Below, one piece after another: positions 7,393 to 16,555 of a DNA stretch of 64,000 nucleotides; position 1 is the stretch's first letter, and each line of letters opens with the position of its first letter. The stretch is from positions 124,001 to 188,000 of the forward strand of contig NZ_JACDUU010000005.1 in the NCBI RefSeq assembly GCF_013760845.1. Direction: 5' to 3'. A program made the position numbers and the translations under genes. The DNA is from [Anoxybacillus] calidus (GTDB lineage Bacteria > Bacillota > Bacilli > Bacillales > Anoxybacillaceae). The notes under the pieces are model-generated. The model was given only the letters and a program-made list of their open reading frames with translations, ran no database searches and had not been told where the DNA came from.

Positions 7393-8130
7393 ATGACATT
7401 GCTTGAAGTGCAAAACCTTTACGGAGGATATACAAATAAAAACGTGCTTGAAGATGTTTCATTTGTTGTAAAACGAAAGGAAATAGTCGGTCTTATCGGC
7501 TTAAACGGAGCTGGGAAAAGCACAACAATCAAACATATTATCGGACTTATGGAACCGAGGAAGGGGACGGTTTCGATTAATGGAAAGACGTTCGCTGATG
7601 ATCCGGCAGCTTACCGTTCCCAATTTACGTACATACCGGAAACACCGATCCTTTACGATGAGTTAACTTTACAGGAACATTTAGAATTGACAGCGATGGC
7701 ATATGGCTTAAATAAAAACGAGTATGAGCAACGATTAGAGCGGTTGTTAAAGGAATTCCGGATGGAGAAAAAGTTAAAATGGTTTCCTGCGCATTTTTCA
7801 AAAGGGATGAAACAAAAAGTCATGATTATGTGCGCCTTTTTAATTGAACCTCCCCTTTATATTATCGATGAGCCGTTTGTTGGTCTTGATCCGCTTGGGA
7901 TTCAATCGCTGCTTGATTTAATGAATGCGATGAAGGAAAGAGGAGCGGGGATTTTAATGTCGACTCATATTTTGGCAACAGCTGAACGATATTGTGATTC
8001 ATTTGTTATTCTTCATAATGGAAAAATCAGAGCGAAAGGTACGTTGGAAGAGTTGCGTCAGCAATTTCAGCTGCCGTCAGCCACGCTTGATCAAATTTAT
8101 ATCCAACTGACAAAGGAAGAAGACCTATGA
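7393..8130 (+). CDS. ecsA: EcsA, ABC transporter ATP-binding subunit
   Basis: Cytoplasmic ATPase of the Ecs ABC complex, which in B. subtilis affects secretion, competence and RasP intramembrane proteolysis. Walker A GLNGAGKST is at residues 36-44, the signature is the degenerate FSKGMKQK, Walker B is LYIIDEP, and the switch histidine lies in STHIL. ATG 7393 (MTLLEV) matches the family start and follows AAAGGAA; an upstream ATG at 7363 would add ten residues. It overlaps ecsB by 4 bp (ATGA), so the genes are translationally coupled. Confidence 0.96.
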   Translation: MTLLEVQNLYGGYTNKNVLEDVSFVVKRKEIVGLIGLNGAGKSTTIKHIIGLMEPRKGTVSINGKTFADDPAAYRSQFTYIPETPILYDELTLQEHLELTAMAYGLNKNEYEQRLERLLKEFRMEKKLKWFPAHFSKGMKQKVMIMCAFLIEPPLYIIDEPFVGLDPLGIQSLLDLMNAMKERGAGILMSTHILATAERYCDSFVILHNGKIRAKGTLEELRQQFQLPSATLDQIYIQLTKEEDL

Positions 8131-9326
8131 TTGATGGCAAGCAGTTATGGAAACAGCGGGTCATTGCTTATTTCAACGAACTTAAGCGCTACTTGCGCTA
8201 TATGTTTAATGATCACCTATTGTTTATTTTGTTGATTGGAATTGGTGCAGGTGCCGTTGCTTATAAACAATGGGTGAATGGATTGTCGTATGATTTTCCA
8301 TTTGCGTTTGTAGTTTCATTGGTTTTGGCGCCATTTTTAACGCACAGTCCAGTTCAAACACTTTTGAAAGAAGCTGATCTCGTTTTTTTATTGCCAGCAG
8401 AAAAGCAATTGACTCCTTATTTTCAACGTGCCTTTCTTTTTAGCCTAATGATGCACATATATATGCTTCTCATTGTCATTGCAGCTATTTCGCCTTTGTA
8501 TGCAAAGTTTTCACATGTATCATTTTTGTTTCTATTTATTGTGTTGTTGTTGCTGAAAGTTTGGAACATGTGGATTACTTGGAAAGGAAATTATTTTATT
8601 GAGCCAATCATGCATCGTTTAAGCTGGGGCGTGCGTTTGGTGCTCAATTTCTTGTTTATGTATTTTTTACTTGCCAAAGCGCCTATTGGTTTTACGGCAA
8701 GTTTATCGGCGATTATGCTTATATTGCTTGGCTATTTTGCAAGGGCGACGAAGCAAAAAGGATTGAAATGGGAACGTCTCATTCATCAAGATGCAAAGCG
8801 CATGATGACGTTTTACCGTCTTGCGAATTTATTTACCGACGTGCCACAGCTAAAAGAACAGGTGAAACGCCGCAAATGGCTTGATGTATTTTTACCGCTC
8901 GTTTCGTATCGTCAGGAAAACACGTTTTTGTATTTATATATGCGGACATTTTTTAGAGCGAGCGACTATTTGGGACTTTATATTCGCCTTATCATTATCG
9001 CCTGCTTGCTTATTTATATTGTTCCGTCTAGTTATGGAAAAAATATAGTGTTATTGTTTTTCATCTATGCAACAGGATTTCAATTATACACGTTATCACG
9101 CCATCATCGAACAAAAATGATGATAAAACTATATCCGATAGGAAATGAACAGAACAAACAAGCGTTACTGCGCTTTTTATTCGTTTTACTTTTCATTCAA
9201 ACGATCATTTTGGCGCTGTTTGTATGGTTAACAAGCAGCTTATTTTCGGCGGTGTTGTCGTTTGTCAGCGGATTATTGTTTAGTTATATGTTTTTGTTTT
9301 TCTATGCACAAAAAAAGTGGAACTAA
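8127..9326 (+). CDS. ecsB: EcsB, ABC transporter membrane subunit
   Basis: 399 residues with about ten hydrophobic segments, including LLFILLIGIGAGAVAY and SLFSAVLSFVSGLLFSYMF near the end. It forms the membrane part of the Ecs transporter with EcsA. The amphipathic central region (FYRLANLFTDVPQLKEQVKRRKW) matches EcsB. Start ATG overlaps the ecsA stop; ecsC follows 69 bp later. The transported substrate is not established. Confidence 0.93.
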   Translation: MIDGKQLWKQRVIAYFNELKRYLRYMFNDHLLFILLIGIGAGAVAYKQWVNGLSYDFPFAFVVSLVLAPFLTHSPVQTLLKEADLVFLLPAEKQLTPYFQRAFLFSLMMHIYMLLIVIAAISPLYAKFSHVSFLFLFIVLLLLKVWNMWITWKGNYFIEPIMHRLSWGVRLVLNFLFMYFLLAKAPIGFTASLSAIMLILLGYFARATKQKGLKWERLIHQDAKRMMTFYRLANLFTDVPQLKEQVKRRKWLDVFLPLVSYRQENTFLYLYMRTFFRASDYLGLYIRLIIIACLLIYIVPSSYGKNIVLLFFIYATGFQLYTLSRHHRTKMMIKLYPIGNEQNKQALLRFLFVLLFIQTIILALFVWLTSSLFSAVLSFVSGLLFSYMFLFFYAQKKWN

Positions 9327-9395
9327 TGGAAACTTCCATCTTTTTGATCCGTAAATAATAAAGTGAGACTACATTGTTAAAAAGGATGGAATAAG

Positions 9396-10118
9396 ATGGA
9401 GAATTACGAACAACTCGTACGTGAACAGCTTTTCCATTGGAATAAAAAGATGATGCAAAAATCAAATTTTGTAAGCCGTCTTTCAAAACGGGCGCAGACA
9501 AAGGTCAACGAATTTCTCCCGGAAAAAGTGCACAAAGTGATGACGGAAAGTATTAAAAAAGTGGTTCAAGCTGCTTTAGTCGGCTCCGATTTTTTAACGC
9601 CAGCAAAAGATGTATCATCGCTTTCGTTATCGGAAAAAGAAAAGTTAGTAGCCGATAAGGTAAAAACGTATAAAAGGATGGCAGCCATTGAAGGGGCAGG
9701 AACGGGAGCAGGAGGGATTTTTCTTGGTTTAGCTGATTTCCCGTTACTTTTGTCCATCAAGATGAAATTTTTGTTTGAGATCGCGACTCTTTACGGTTTT
9801 GATATAAAAAAATATGAAGAGCGGTTATTTATCCTCCATGTTTTTCAATTGGCCTTTTCGAGTGATGAGCATCGTCAACGCATTTATCACATGATTAAGT
9901 ATTGGGACGAAGAGAAGGAAAAGCTAGTTGATGTCGATTGGCGCATTTTTCAACAAGAATATCGCGATTATATTGATTTAGCAAAAATGATGCAGCTTGT
10001 GCCGGGGATTGGCGCGTTTGTCGGTGCGATTGCGAATTATCATTTACTAGAGCATCTTAGTGAAACAGCGATGAACTGTTATCGATTGCGCTTATTCACA
10101 AAAGGGGAGGCTCACTAA
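9396..10118 (+). CDS. ecsC: EcsC family protein
   Basis: 240 residues beginning MENYEQLVREQLFHWNKKMM. The hallmark glycine-rich segment AAIEGAGTGAGGIFLGLADF (about residues 92-111) and a second one (LVPGIGAFVGAIANYHLLEH) are hydrophobic and may associate with the membrane. Third gene of the Ecs operon; its loss is dispensable in B. subtilis and its role is unknown. The final codons (GEAH, stop) are written by the start of repeat copy D. Confidence 0.92.
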   Translation: MENYEQLVREQLFHWNKKMMQKSNFVSRLSKRAQTKVNEFLPEKVHKVMTESIKKVVQAALVGSDFLTPAKDVSSLSLSEKEKLVADKVKTYKRMAAIEGAGTGAGGIFLGLADFPLLLSIKMKFLFEIATLYGFDIKKYEERLFILHVFQLAFSSDEHRQRIYHMIKYWDEEKEKLVDVDWRIFQQEYRDYIDLAKMMQLVPGIGAFVGAIANYHLLEHLSETAMNCYRLRLFTKGEAH

Positions 10119-10199
10119 AAAGCAAGTATCAATATATAGAACATAACACGATATATTGTGAGTGGTGCGTGAGGTCAAACACTTATGATCCAGCCCCCC
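10107..10199. repeat. Palindromic interspersed repeat, copy D
   Basis: GAGGCTCAC-TAAAAAGCAAGT, AATATATAGAACATAACACG, ATATATTGTGAGTGGTGCG, TGAGGTCAAACACTTATG and a terminal CCAGCCCCCC. A shortened left arm. It supplies the ecsC stop codon. Confidence 0.85.
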
Positions 10200-10212
10200 C
10201 ATCTAACCATCT

Positions 10213-10325
10213 GTTATCTCTCAACCTCTACAGGTAGGAGTCTTATGGACGCTAGAAGTACGCTTTGCTCAACGAACATCAGTGGGAGATGAAGAAAACT
10301 CCCACTGATAAAGTCTCACTTTATT
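10213..10325. repeat. Hairpin element R2, copy 1
   Basis: Shares with 18011-18135 the blocks CCTCTACAGGT, GGACGCTAGAAGT, ACATCAGTGGG and CCCACTGAT. Contains a perfect 11-bp stem (10278-10288 with 10299-10309). No open frame. Resembles the sub-terminal hairpins of IS200/IS605-type elements, but no transposase is present. Confidence 0.65.
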
Positions 10326-10402
10326 TAATAGCTCTGTGAAACAACGTTGTTGATTTTTTGCTGCTGTTGAGCATATTTCAATCGTTGAGAAAGGATAGCT
10401 GA

Positions 10403-11620
10403 TTACACGTCTGATCTCCTCAATGGTGTCTGGCATACATCACCATGATTCGCTAAATAAGTAATGGCTGCTGATCCAAGCGTCTTAGCAGCAATCAACA
10501 TTGCTTTTTCATCGAAATCAAATTTGGGATGATGGTGAGGGAATGGATTCTTTACGTGTTCGGCTTTCGCACCTGTAAAGAAAAAAGTTCCCTTTACGTG
10601 CTGTAAATAATAAGCGAAATCTTCCCCGCCCATGTGTGGTTCTGCTTCTTCGATAGATGTCACGTCAGGGACTTGTTTGGCGATTTCGATTAAAAATTTG
10701 GTTTCGGCTTCATGGTTAACCACAGGCGGGTAGCCGCGCGTGTATGTGTATTTATATGAACAATTGGCAGCTAAACAAGTTCCTTTTGTAATCCGCTCAA
10801 TTTCTGCTTCGATTTCATCCCGCACTGTTTCATCAAACGTGCGGACTGTGCCGATAAGCTTGGCTGTGTCTGCAATGACGTTAAATGCGTTTTCAGCGAC
10901 AAAGGAACCAATGGAGACAACAGCAGGGTGCAACGGGTTTACTCTCCGGCTGACGATTTGTTGTAAATTTAATACAAGTTGTGAAGCAACGACAATTGCA
11001 TCTTTTGTTTTATGTGGCTGTGCGCCGTGTCCTCCTGAGCCTTGAATAGTAATTTCAAAGCGATCAGCGGCAGCCATGATTGGGCCAATACGGTATTGAA
11101 TTTTTCCGGTCGGCTCTGTCGCCCATAGATGTGTGCCAAAAATGGCATCGACTCCCTCAAGGCAGCCATCTTTAATCATCGAAATGGCTCCACCCGGTGC
11201 ATATTCTTCAGCGTGCTGATGAATGAGCACAATGGTACCGGCAAGTTCTTCTTTTAATTGATGAAGCACTTTGGCAAGAACAAGCAATGTCGCTGTATGT
11301 CCATCATGACCACAAGCATGCATGACTCCAGGCACAGTCGATTTATAAGGAACATCTTTTTCATCTTGAATTGGCAAAGCATCGAAGTCAGCTCTTAAGG
11401 CAACTGTCTTGCCTTGTTTAGCCCCGATAATTTTAGCGACAATGCCATTACCGCCAACTTTTTCTTTTACTGGCATGCCTAGTTTCTTATAATATTCAGC
11501 TATATATTTTGCTGTTTTATATTCTTGGAAAGAAAGTTCCGGATGTTGATGTAAATATCTCCGTATAGAGACCATTTCGTCATAATGGGTATTTAACAAT
11601 TCATACAGCTGTTTCAGCAT
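10403..11620 (-). CDS. yhaA: M20D-family amidohydrolase YhaA (N-acyl amino acid hydrolase type)
   Basis: About 405 residues. Metal-binding peptidase-M20 fold that removes acyl groups from N-acyl amino acids or peptides in the cytosol; exact substrate unknown. Visible motifs are RRYLHQHPELSFQE, ALRADFDALPI, HACGHDGHTA (metal ligands) and HMGGEDFAYYLQ near the C-terminus. ATG 11620 (MLKQLYELL) is preferred because AAAGGAGAGGG lies just upstream; the frame opens 33 nt earlier at 11653. Single gene, converging on ecsABC with both repeat types between. Confidence 0.92.
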   Translation of the reverse strand: MLKQLYELLNTHYDEMVSIRRYLHQHPELSFQEYKTAKYIAEYYKKLGMPVKEKVGGNGIVAKIIGAKQGKTVALRADFDALPIQDEKDVPYKSTVPGVMHACGHDGHTATLLVLAKVLHQLKEELAGTIVLIHQHAEEYAPGGAISMIKDGCLEGVDAIFGTHLWATEPTGKIQYRIGPIMAAADRFEITIQGSGGHGAQPHKTKDAIVVASQLVLNLQQIVSRRVNPLHPAVVSIGSFVAENAFNVIADTAKLIGTVRTFDETVRDEIEAEIERITKGTCLAANCSYKYTYTRGYPPVVNHEAETKFLIEIAKQVPDVTSIEEAEPHMGGEDFAYYLQHVKGTFFFTGAKAEHVKNPFPHHHPKFDFDEKAMLIAAKTLGSAAITYLANHGDVCQTPLRRSDV

Positions 11621-11757
11621 CGATTCCCTCTCCTTTTCAAACTTTTCTAACAATTTTATTCCTATTATATCATGAGATTTCCTTCATTGAGGGGATTGAC
11701 TTCCACCTAAAGGAGTTAAGCAAATTACGACAGAAGATTTGAAACAGTGGCTTGTAA

Positions 11758-11955
11758 AGTTTTGCCCACTTTCTTGTTTTATTTATTTTTCTTATCGGCA
11801 TAAGCAGAGTGGTGTTAGATGTCCATTATTTATCAGATGTCATTGGTGGATTTGCGATTGGATATATATGTTTGTTTTTATGCGTGTTCCTTTACGAAGA
11901 AGCAAGCAGCCGGAGAAAACTTCTATTTAATAAAGAACGAGGTGTACAGATGTGA
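11758..11955 (+). pseudogene. Remnant of a PAP2-family phosphatase (C-terminal part only)
   Basis: An in-frame stretch reads IFLIGISRVVLDVHYLSDVI followed by GGFAIGYICLFLCVFLYEE. This is the last signature of membrane PAP2 phosphatases (SR-x5-H-x3-D). The first two phosphatase motifs are missing, a stop codon (TAA 11755-11757) lies directly before the frame, and only about 100 bp separate it from yhaA. It ends at TGA 11953-11955, followed by a normal terminator. Most likely a decayed gene left after a deletion. Confidence 0.75.
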
Positions 11956-11971
11956 CTGTACACCTCGTTTT
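11938..11971 (+). terminator. Terminator of the PAP2 remnant
   Basis: Perfect 12-bp stem CGAGGTGTACAG / CTGTACACCTCG followed by TTTT; the left arm overlaps the final codons. Confidence 0.8.
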
Positions 11972-12028
11972 GTTGATCATTTTTCCGAGAAGTCTTTCAC
12001 TTCTAAACGGAGGATAGGTGGGAGAGGT

Positions 12029-13435
12029 TCATATAAGGAACATTGCTACAATCGTTGTTACGATTAATCCTATCGTCACAGGAAGAAGATTGCGGCGCGC
12101 TAGTTCAAATGGATCGACCCCACAAATCGCTGCTGCCGGGATAAGCGCCCAAGGAACAAGAGTCCCGCCCCCAACCCAAATGGCAGAAATTTGCCCTAAT
12201 GCTGTTAATGTGGCTGCACCTGCTCCAATGGTGGTTGAGAACAATTTAGCAATCGAGCCAGCAAGGGAAATGCCGGAAAATCCAGAGCCGTCCAAACCGG
12301 TGATTGCACCAACTCCTGCTAATGTAACGGCTCCGATTTCTTTGTTTAACGGGACAAGGTGGGCAAGAGCTATGCCTAAATCATTGACAATTCCATGTGA
12401 CTGTTTAGGTAAATATTCGCCGATAATTTTCATAAATCCCGCATCGCCTAAGTAGAAAAAAGCGGCGATTGGGATTACGGGGCCAAACACTTTAAATCCG
12501 AATTGAAAACCTTCAATTAAATAATTTGTCGTTTCTTCGAGTCCTTTATGTTTGTGGGCAAGAAGAGCAATCATAATCAAAATAAAAATCGATGTTCCTC
12601 CTACTAATGCTGTTGCATCTCCGCCTTGCAAATTTAAATAATACATTGCAACAACATCAGCCGCAAACAACGATGGAATGATAAAAGCAAGCGATTTTTT
12701 TGTTGGTTTTGATAGTAGACGAGATTGCTTTTCATGGGAATCGGTGAATTTGTTTGCAATCAGTTGTTCATGCGTTTCTATGGTTAAAATTCCTCGTTTT
12801 ATATCTCTGCGTAAAAAAAGGAAGGCAACAGTTACGGTAACGAATCCCATGATAAAAACGAGAGGAAGGCTAGCGGAAATAACTTCGGAGACAGGTAAAC
12901 CTGCTGCATCAGCAGTTAGTTTGGGAGCGGCTTGAATGATAAAATCTCCAGATAAAGCAATGCCGTGACCGAATAAATTCATTGCCATTGCTACGCCTAA
13001 TGCCGGTAAGCCGACGCGAAGGGCAACAGGCAGCAATACCGCCCCCATTAAGGCGACAGCTGGTGAAGGCCAGAAAAACCAAGAAATGACCATCATAAGC
13101 AATCCAATCGTCCAATAAGCTAATGCTGGTGTACGAATTAGTTTTGTAAAAGGAGAAATCATGACATCATTAATTCCGGTAACGGTTAACACTTTACTCA
13201 TTGCAACGATAATGGAGATGACAAGTATAGTCGGCAGCAACTCTGTAATGGCAAAAATAAAGCTGTTAAAGATGCCACTAATGGAAGCGCTTAATGAATG
13301 TGTAGCTGTAAACGCTAATAAAAAGATTCCGGCAATACAAATTAATGATGTATCTCTTCGCATCATCATAAAGCTAATAATCAGCAAAATGAAGGTGGTG
13401 TAAATCCAATGTAATGCCGTTAATTCGATTCCCAT
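12029..13435 (-). CDS. yhfA: YhfA family membrane permease
   Basis: 468 residues with roughly twelve hydrophobic segments, among them TAGCHWIYTTFILL-like N-terminus (LHWIYTTFILLIISFMMMRR), WTIGLLMMVISWFFWPSPAV, and two internally similar re-entrant regions (LFGHGIALSGDFIIQAAPK and LGQISAIWVGGGTLVPWALI). It resembles B. subtilis YhfA, a permease of unknown substrate in the ion-transporter superfamily. ATG 13435 follows GGAGGAAACGAT. It lies after yhaA as in B. subtilis. Transport function is inferred from the fold only. Confidence 0.85.
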   Translation of the reverse strand: MGIELTALHWIYTTFILLIISFMMMRRDTSLICIAGIFLLAFTATHSLSASISGIFNSFIFAITELLPTILVISIIVAMSKVLTVTGINDVMISPFTKLIRTPALAYWTIGLLMMVISWFFWPSPAVALMGAVLLPVALRVGLPALGVAMAMNLFGHGIALSGDFIIQAAPKLTADAAGLPVSEVISASLPLVFIMGFVTVTVAFLFLRRDIKRGILTIETHEQLIANKFTDSHEKQSRLLSKPTKKSLAFIIPSLFAADVVAMYYLNLQGGDATALVGGTSIFILIMIALLAHKHKGLEETTNYLIEGFQFGFKVFGPVIPIAAFFYLGDAGFMKIIGEYLPKQSHGIVNDLGIALAHLVPLNKEIGAVTLAGVGAITGLDGSGFSGISLAGSIAKLFSTTIGAGAATLTALGQISAIWVGGGTLVPWALIPAAAICGVDPFELARRNLLPVTIGLIVTTIVAMFLI

Positions 13436-13599
13436 ATCGTTTCCTCCTCATTAATATCATCCGTTAATGCCTGTGATAATGGCCTAACTGATGTAATACA
13501 GGATATGAAAGGAGAAGTAAGATGTGAAAGCATTGGCAAGTTTTTATCAGACTTATAGGGCATTGTAGAATAAAGGAAGATTTCCACGGAAATAGTCAC

Positions 13600-13634
13600 A
13601 AAAAAAATAATGCCGCTCTTTTTGGAACGGCATT
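13600..13634 (-). terminator. Terminator of hmoB
   Basis: On the minus strand AATGCCG ... CGGCATT stem followed by a run of eight T; it begins 6 bp after the hmoB stop. Confidence 0.85.
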
Positions 13635-13639
13635 GACAA

Positions 13640-14146
13640 TTAATTTTGTTTAGGGATTATATAAGTTGTAACATAGGAAGGGCGGGGAAAAATGGTTTTC
13701 TGCTGCTCAATTTCCTCTTGTTTACCTCGTTTTTGATGCGCTTTTTCATATGCTTTTGATTGCTGCCAATTTTTAAAGTGTTTCTCGCTCTCCCATAACG
13801 TCATAATAATGTAGGTATCGTTAGACAAAGGACGTAATACACGGATTGCTACAAATCCAGGCTCTTTTTCGATTAATCTTGCTCGCTGATTAAAGCGATA
13901 TTCAAAGATAGGTCTACCTTCATCAGTGACAGGGATGTTGTTACATACAGCAAACTTGCCGCCCAAGTCGCCTACAGAATCAAGTACTTCGTATTCGCGC
14001 GGTTCGTTAAATACAGATTTCCCCATCGTTTCATGAAGTAAAATGGTGTAATCCTCATTTTCAAGCAATAACATTTTTTCGGCAGGATGGTCATTTTTTA
14101 ATTTTGTTAAATAGTCCGTTGTACCAGTTGTAATATACATCTTCAC
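13640..14146 (-). CDS. hmoB: Haem-degrading monooxygenase HmoB (YhgC)
   Basis: About 168 residues. Antibiotic-biosynthesis-monooxygenase (ABM) fold protein that opens the haem ring to release iron. The C-terminal ABM domain (about residues 75-165) shows FEYRFNQRARLIEKEPGFVA, LRPLSNDTYIIMTLWESEK and FKNWQQSKAYEKAH. The terminal FPRPSYVTTYI matches B. subtilis HmoB. GTG 14146 lies 9 nt after AAGGAGG; ATG 14140 and TTG 14152 are alternatives. It is divergent from the haem-synthesis operon, consistent with a role in haem balance. Confidence 0.9.
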   Translation of the reverse strand: MKMYITTGTTDYLTKLKNDHPAEKMLLLENEDYTILLHETMGKSVFNEPREYEVLDSVGDLGGKFAVCNNIPVTDEGRPIFEYRFNQRARLIEKEPGFVAIRVLRPLSNDTYIIMTLWESEKHFKNWQQSKAYEKAHQKRGKQEEIEQQKTIFPRPSYVTTYIIPKQN

Positions 14147-14249
14147 GCTCAATAGCCTCCTTACTGTTTCCTAAATTCTAGTATAAAACAGATTAGACAA
14201 AATGCCATTATTAACACTACACCTTTCTGAATGATTCTTTATCCTATGT

Positions 14250-14446
14250 TATAATTTTTGGAGTTCTTGTTGTTTATTAATGATTTTTTCTTAACTTTAT
14301 TGAGCAAGAGATTTACGGACAATAATCGTCGATTTTTTGAAACTTTATGTCATTCTCTATACATTGGTGAAGGAAACTTGTATAGTTGTATTGGGAGAAG
14401 ATTCGTACGTTTTAAGCTAAGTGCTTGGTTTAATGCCAAGTTTTTT
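14250..14446 (+). promoter_or_regulatory. hemEHY leader region with -10 box and hairpin
   Basis: A TATAAT (14250-14255) with only a weak -35 is followed by about 225 nt without a convincing gene before hemE. A short stem CTTGG (14424-14428) / CCAAG (14436-14440) followed by six T looks like a weak terminator 34 nt before the hemE ATG, so attenuation is possible. The open frame 14258-14452 has no ribosome site and no recognisable product. Confidence 0.4.
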
Positions 14447-14479
14447 AGGTAATCATGACCGTAGGAAAGGTGGAGAATT

Positions 14480-15526
14480 ATGACGAAAAATTCTACATTT
14501 AACGATACATTTTTACGCGCCTGTCGTGGGGAAAAAACAGAATATGTCCCTGTATGGTATATGAGACAGGCTGGTCGTTCTCAGCCAGAATACCGGGCGT
14601 TGAAGGAAAAATATTCTCTGTTTGAAATTACGCATCAACCGGAGTTGTGTGCTTATGTGACACGGCTGCCTGTTGAGCAATATAATGTCGATGCAGCGAT
14701 TCTTTATAAAGACATTATGTCACCGCTTCCAGCAATTGGCGTTGATGTCGATATTAAAGCAGGAATTGGTCCGGTGATTTCGAATCCAATTCGTTCACTT
14801 GCTGATGTAGAAAAGTTAGGTGAAATCAACCCGGAAGAAGACGTTCCTTACGTGCTTGAAACGATTAAGCTATTAACAACTGAACAGCTAAATGTTCCGC
14901 TTATCGGCTTTGCCGGCGCACCATTTACACTGGCAAGCTATATGATCGAAGGCGGTCCATCCAAAAACTATAATAAAACAAAAGCGTTTATGTATGCTGA
15001 GCCAAAAGCGTGGTTTGCTCTGATGGACAAGTTGGCGGATATGACGATTCGCTACGTAAAAGCGCAAATCCATGCAGGTGCCAAAGCGATTCAAATATTT
15101 GATTCTTGGGTCGGAGCGCTAAATGTACAAGACTATCGTTACTTCATTAAACCAACGATGGAACGAATTTTCTCAGCGCTTCGTGAAGAGAATGTTCCAT
15201 TAATTATGTTTGGTGTCGGTGCAAGCCATTTAGCGAACGAATGGCATGATTTGCCGCTTGATGTCGTTGGGTTAGATTGGCGTCTTTCGATCAAAGAGGC
15301 AAGAGAAATGGGAATCACAAAAGCCGTGCAAGGCAACCTTGACCCAGCTGTATTGCTTGCACCATGGGAAGTCATTGAGGAAAGAGTGAAAGATATTTTG
15401 GAACAGGGGATGGAGCACCCAGGTTATATATTTAACTTAGGACATGGCATTTTCCCACAAATTCAGCCAGAAACGTTAAAACGTTTAACCGCCTTTATTC
15501 ATGAATATACTGCTAAAAAAGCATAA
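14480..15526 (+). CDS. hemE: Uroporphyrinogen decarboxylase
   Basis: Removes four carboxyl groups from uroporphyrinogen III to give coproporphyrinogen III. 348 residues, full length. The diagnostic [17 protein letters not shown] (substrate-binding arginines) is at about residues 24-40, and [17 protein letters not shown] follows at about residue 142. ATG 14480 follows GGAAAGGTGGAGAATT. First gene of the hemEHY operon, with 67 bp to hemH. Confidence 0.97.
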   Translation: MTKNSTFNDTFLRACRGEKTEYVPVWYMRQAGRSQPEYRALKEKYSLFEITHQPELCAYVTRLPVEQYNVDAAILYKDIMSPLPAIGVDVDIKAGIGPVISNPIRSLADVEKLGEINPEEDVPYVLETIKLLTTEQLNVPLIGFAGAPFTLASYMIEGGPSKNYNKTKAFMYAEPKAWFALMDKLADMTIRYVKAQIHAGAKAIQIFDSWVGALNVQDYRYFIKPTMERIFSALREENVPLIMFGVGASHLANEWHDLPLDVVGLDWRLSIKEAREMGITKAVQGNLDPAVLLAPWEVIEERVKDILEQGMEHPGYIFNLGHGIFPQIQPETLKRLTAFIHEYTAKKA

Positions 15527-15593
15527 AAAAGGGAACAAAAGGGGTTTTCGTTCAAAATAATAAGGGTAATTACAAATACATGAGGTGTAAAGA

Positions 15594-16526
15594 ATGACGA
15601 AGAAAAAAATGGGGTTACTTGTAATGGCATATGGCACCCCTTATAAAGAAGAAGATTTAGAGCGTTATTACACACACATTCGTCGCGGCCATAAACCGTC
15701 TCCGGAGATGCTTCAAGAATTGAAAGAACGTTATGATGCCATCGGCGGGATTTCCCCGCTTGCAAAAATCACGTTAGAACAAGCAGAAAGTTTAGAAAAA
15801 CGTCTTAATGAAATTCAAGATGAAATTGAATTTAAAATGTATTTAGGTTTAAAGCATATTGAGCCGTTCGTTGAAGATGCTGTGCAGCAAATGCATGTAG
15901 ATGGTATTAAAGAAGCGGTAAGCATTGTTCTTGCTCCACACTTTTCGACATTTAGTGTGAAATCATATAATGGCCGTGCTAAGGCAGAAGCGGAGAAATT
16001 GGGCGGTCCTGAAATCCATGCGATTGAGAGCTGGTATGCGGAGCCAAAATTTATTGATTATTGGGTCGAAAAGATTAAGAAGATATATGCGCAAATGAGC
16101 GAAGAGGAACGGGAAAAAGCTGTTTTAATCGTATCAGCGCATAGCTTGCCGGAAAAAATCCTTGCTATTGGCGATCCATATCCAAAGCAGTTACAGGAAA
16201 CAGCGGATTTAATTGCCGAAAAAGCCGGTATTAAGCATTATACAATTGGTTGGCAAAGCGCGGGAAATACACCAGAGCCGTGGCTTGGTCCCGATGTACA
16301 GGATTTAACAAGAGAATTGCATGAGCAAAAAGGATTTACATCTTTTGTTTATGCTCCAGTTGGATTTGTTTCTGACCATTTAGAAGTGCTATACGACAAT
16401 GATATTGAATGTAAAAATGTTACAGATGAAATTGGCGCAAACTATTACAGACCAGAAATGCCAAATGCGAATCCACAATTTATTGATGCTTTAGCAACCG
16501 TTGTTCTTAAACATTTAAAACGTTAA
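15594..16526 (+). CDS. hemH: Coproporphyrin III ferrochelatase
   Basis: Inserts ferrous iron into coproporphyrin III in the haem pathway used by Gram-positive bacteria (enzyme also called CpfC). 310 residues. The metal-site histidine lies in [14 protein letters not shown] (about residue 183) and the acidic partner in [16 protein letters not shown] (about residue 264). The N-terminal [25 protein letters not shown] is typical. ATG 15594 follows TGAGGTGTAAAG. Only 29 bp separate it from the chosen hemY start, so one transcript is expected. Confidence 0.96.
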   Translation: MTKKKMGLLVMAYGTPYKEEDLERYYTHIRRGHKPSPEMLQELKERYDAIGGISPLAKITLEQAESLEKRLNEIQDEIEFKMYLGLKHIEPFVEDAVQQMHVDGIKEAVSIVLAPHFSTFSVKSYNGRAKAEAEKLGGPEIHAIESWYAEPKFIDYWVEKIKKIYAQMSEEEREKAVLIVSAHSLPEKILAIGDPYPKQLQETADLIAEKAGIKHYTIGWQSAGNTPEPWLGPDVQDLTRELHEQKGFTSFVYAPVGFVSDHLEVLYDNDIECKNVTDEIGANYYRPEMPNANPQFIDALATVVLKHLKR

Positions 16527-16555
16527 GAAAATTGATTAAAGAAGGCGATGAACAA

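Noticed and set aside
11739-12067. Two overlapping small plus-strand frames next to yhaA
   Set aside because: Cys/Arg-rich products in the wrong frames over a PAP2 remnant; the third frame carries the recognisable protein sequence.
12018-12455. 145-residue plus-strand open frame opposite yhfA
   Set aside because: It lies antisense to the conserved membrane gene yhfA, lacks a ribosome site and has the proline/alanine-rich pattern of a reverse frame.
13436-13600. Short frame starting at GTG 13524 (VKALASFYQTYRAL)
   Set aside because: Although AAAGGAG lies upstream, the peptide is only 14 residues and shows no similarity; not enough to call a gene.
14258-14452. 64-codon open frame in the hemE leader
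   Set aside because: No ribosome site and an unlikely Phe/Arg/Cys-rich product; better seen as leader RNA.
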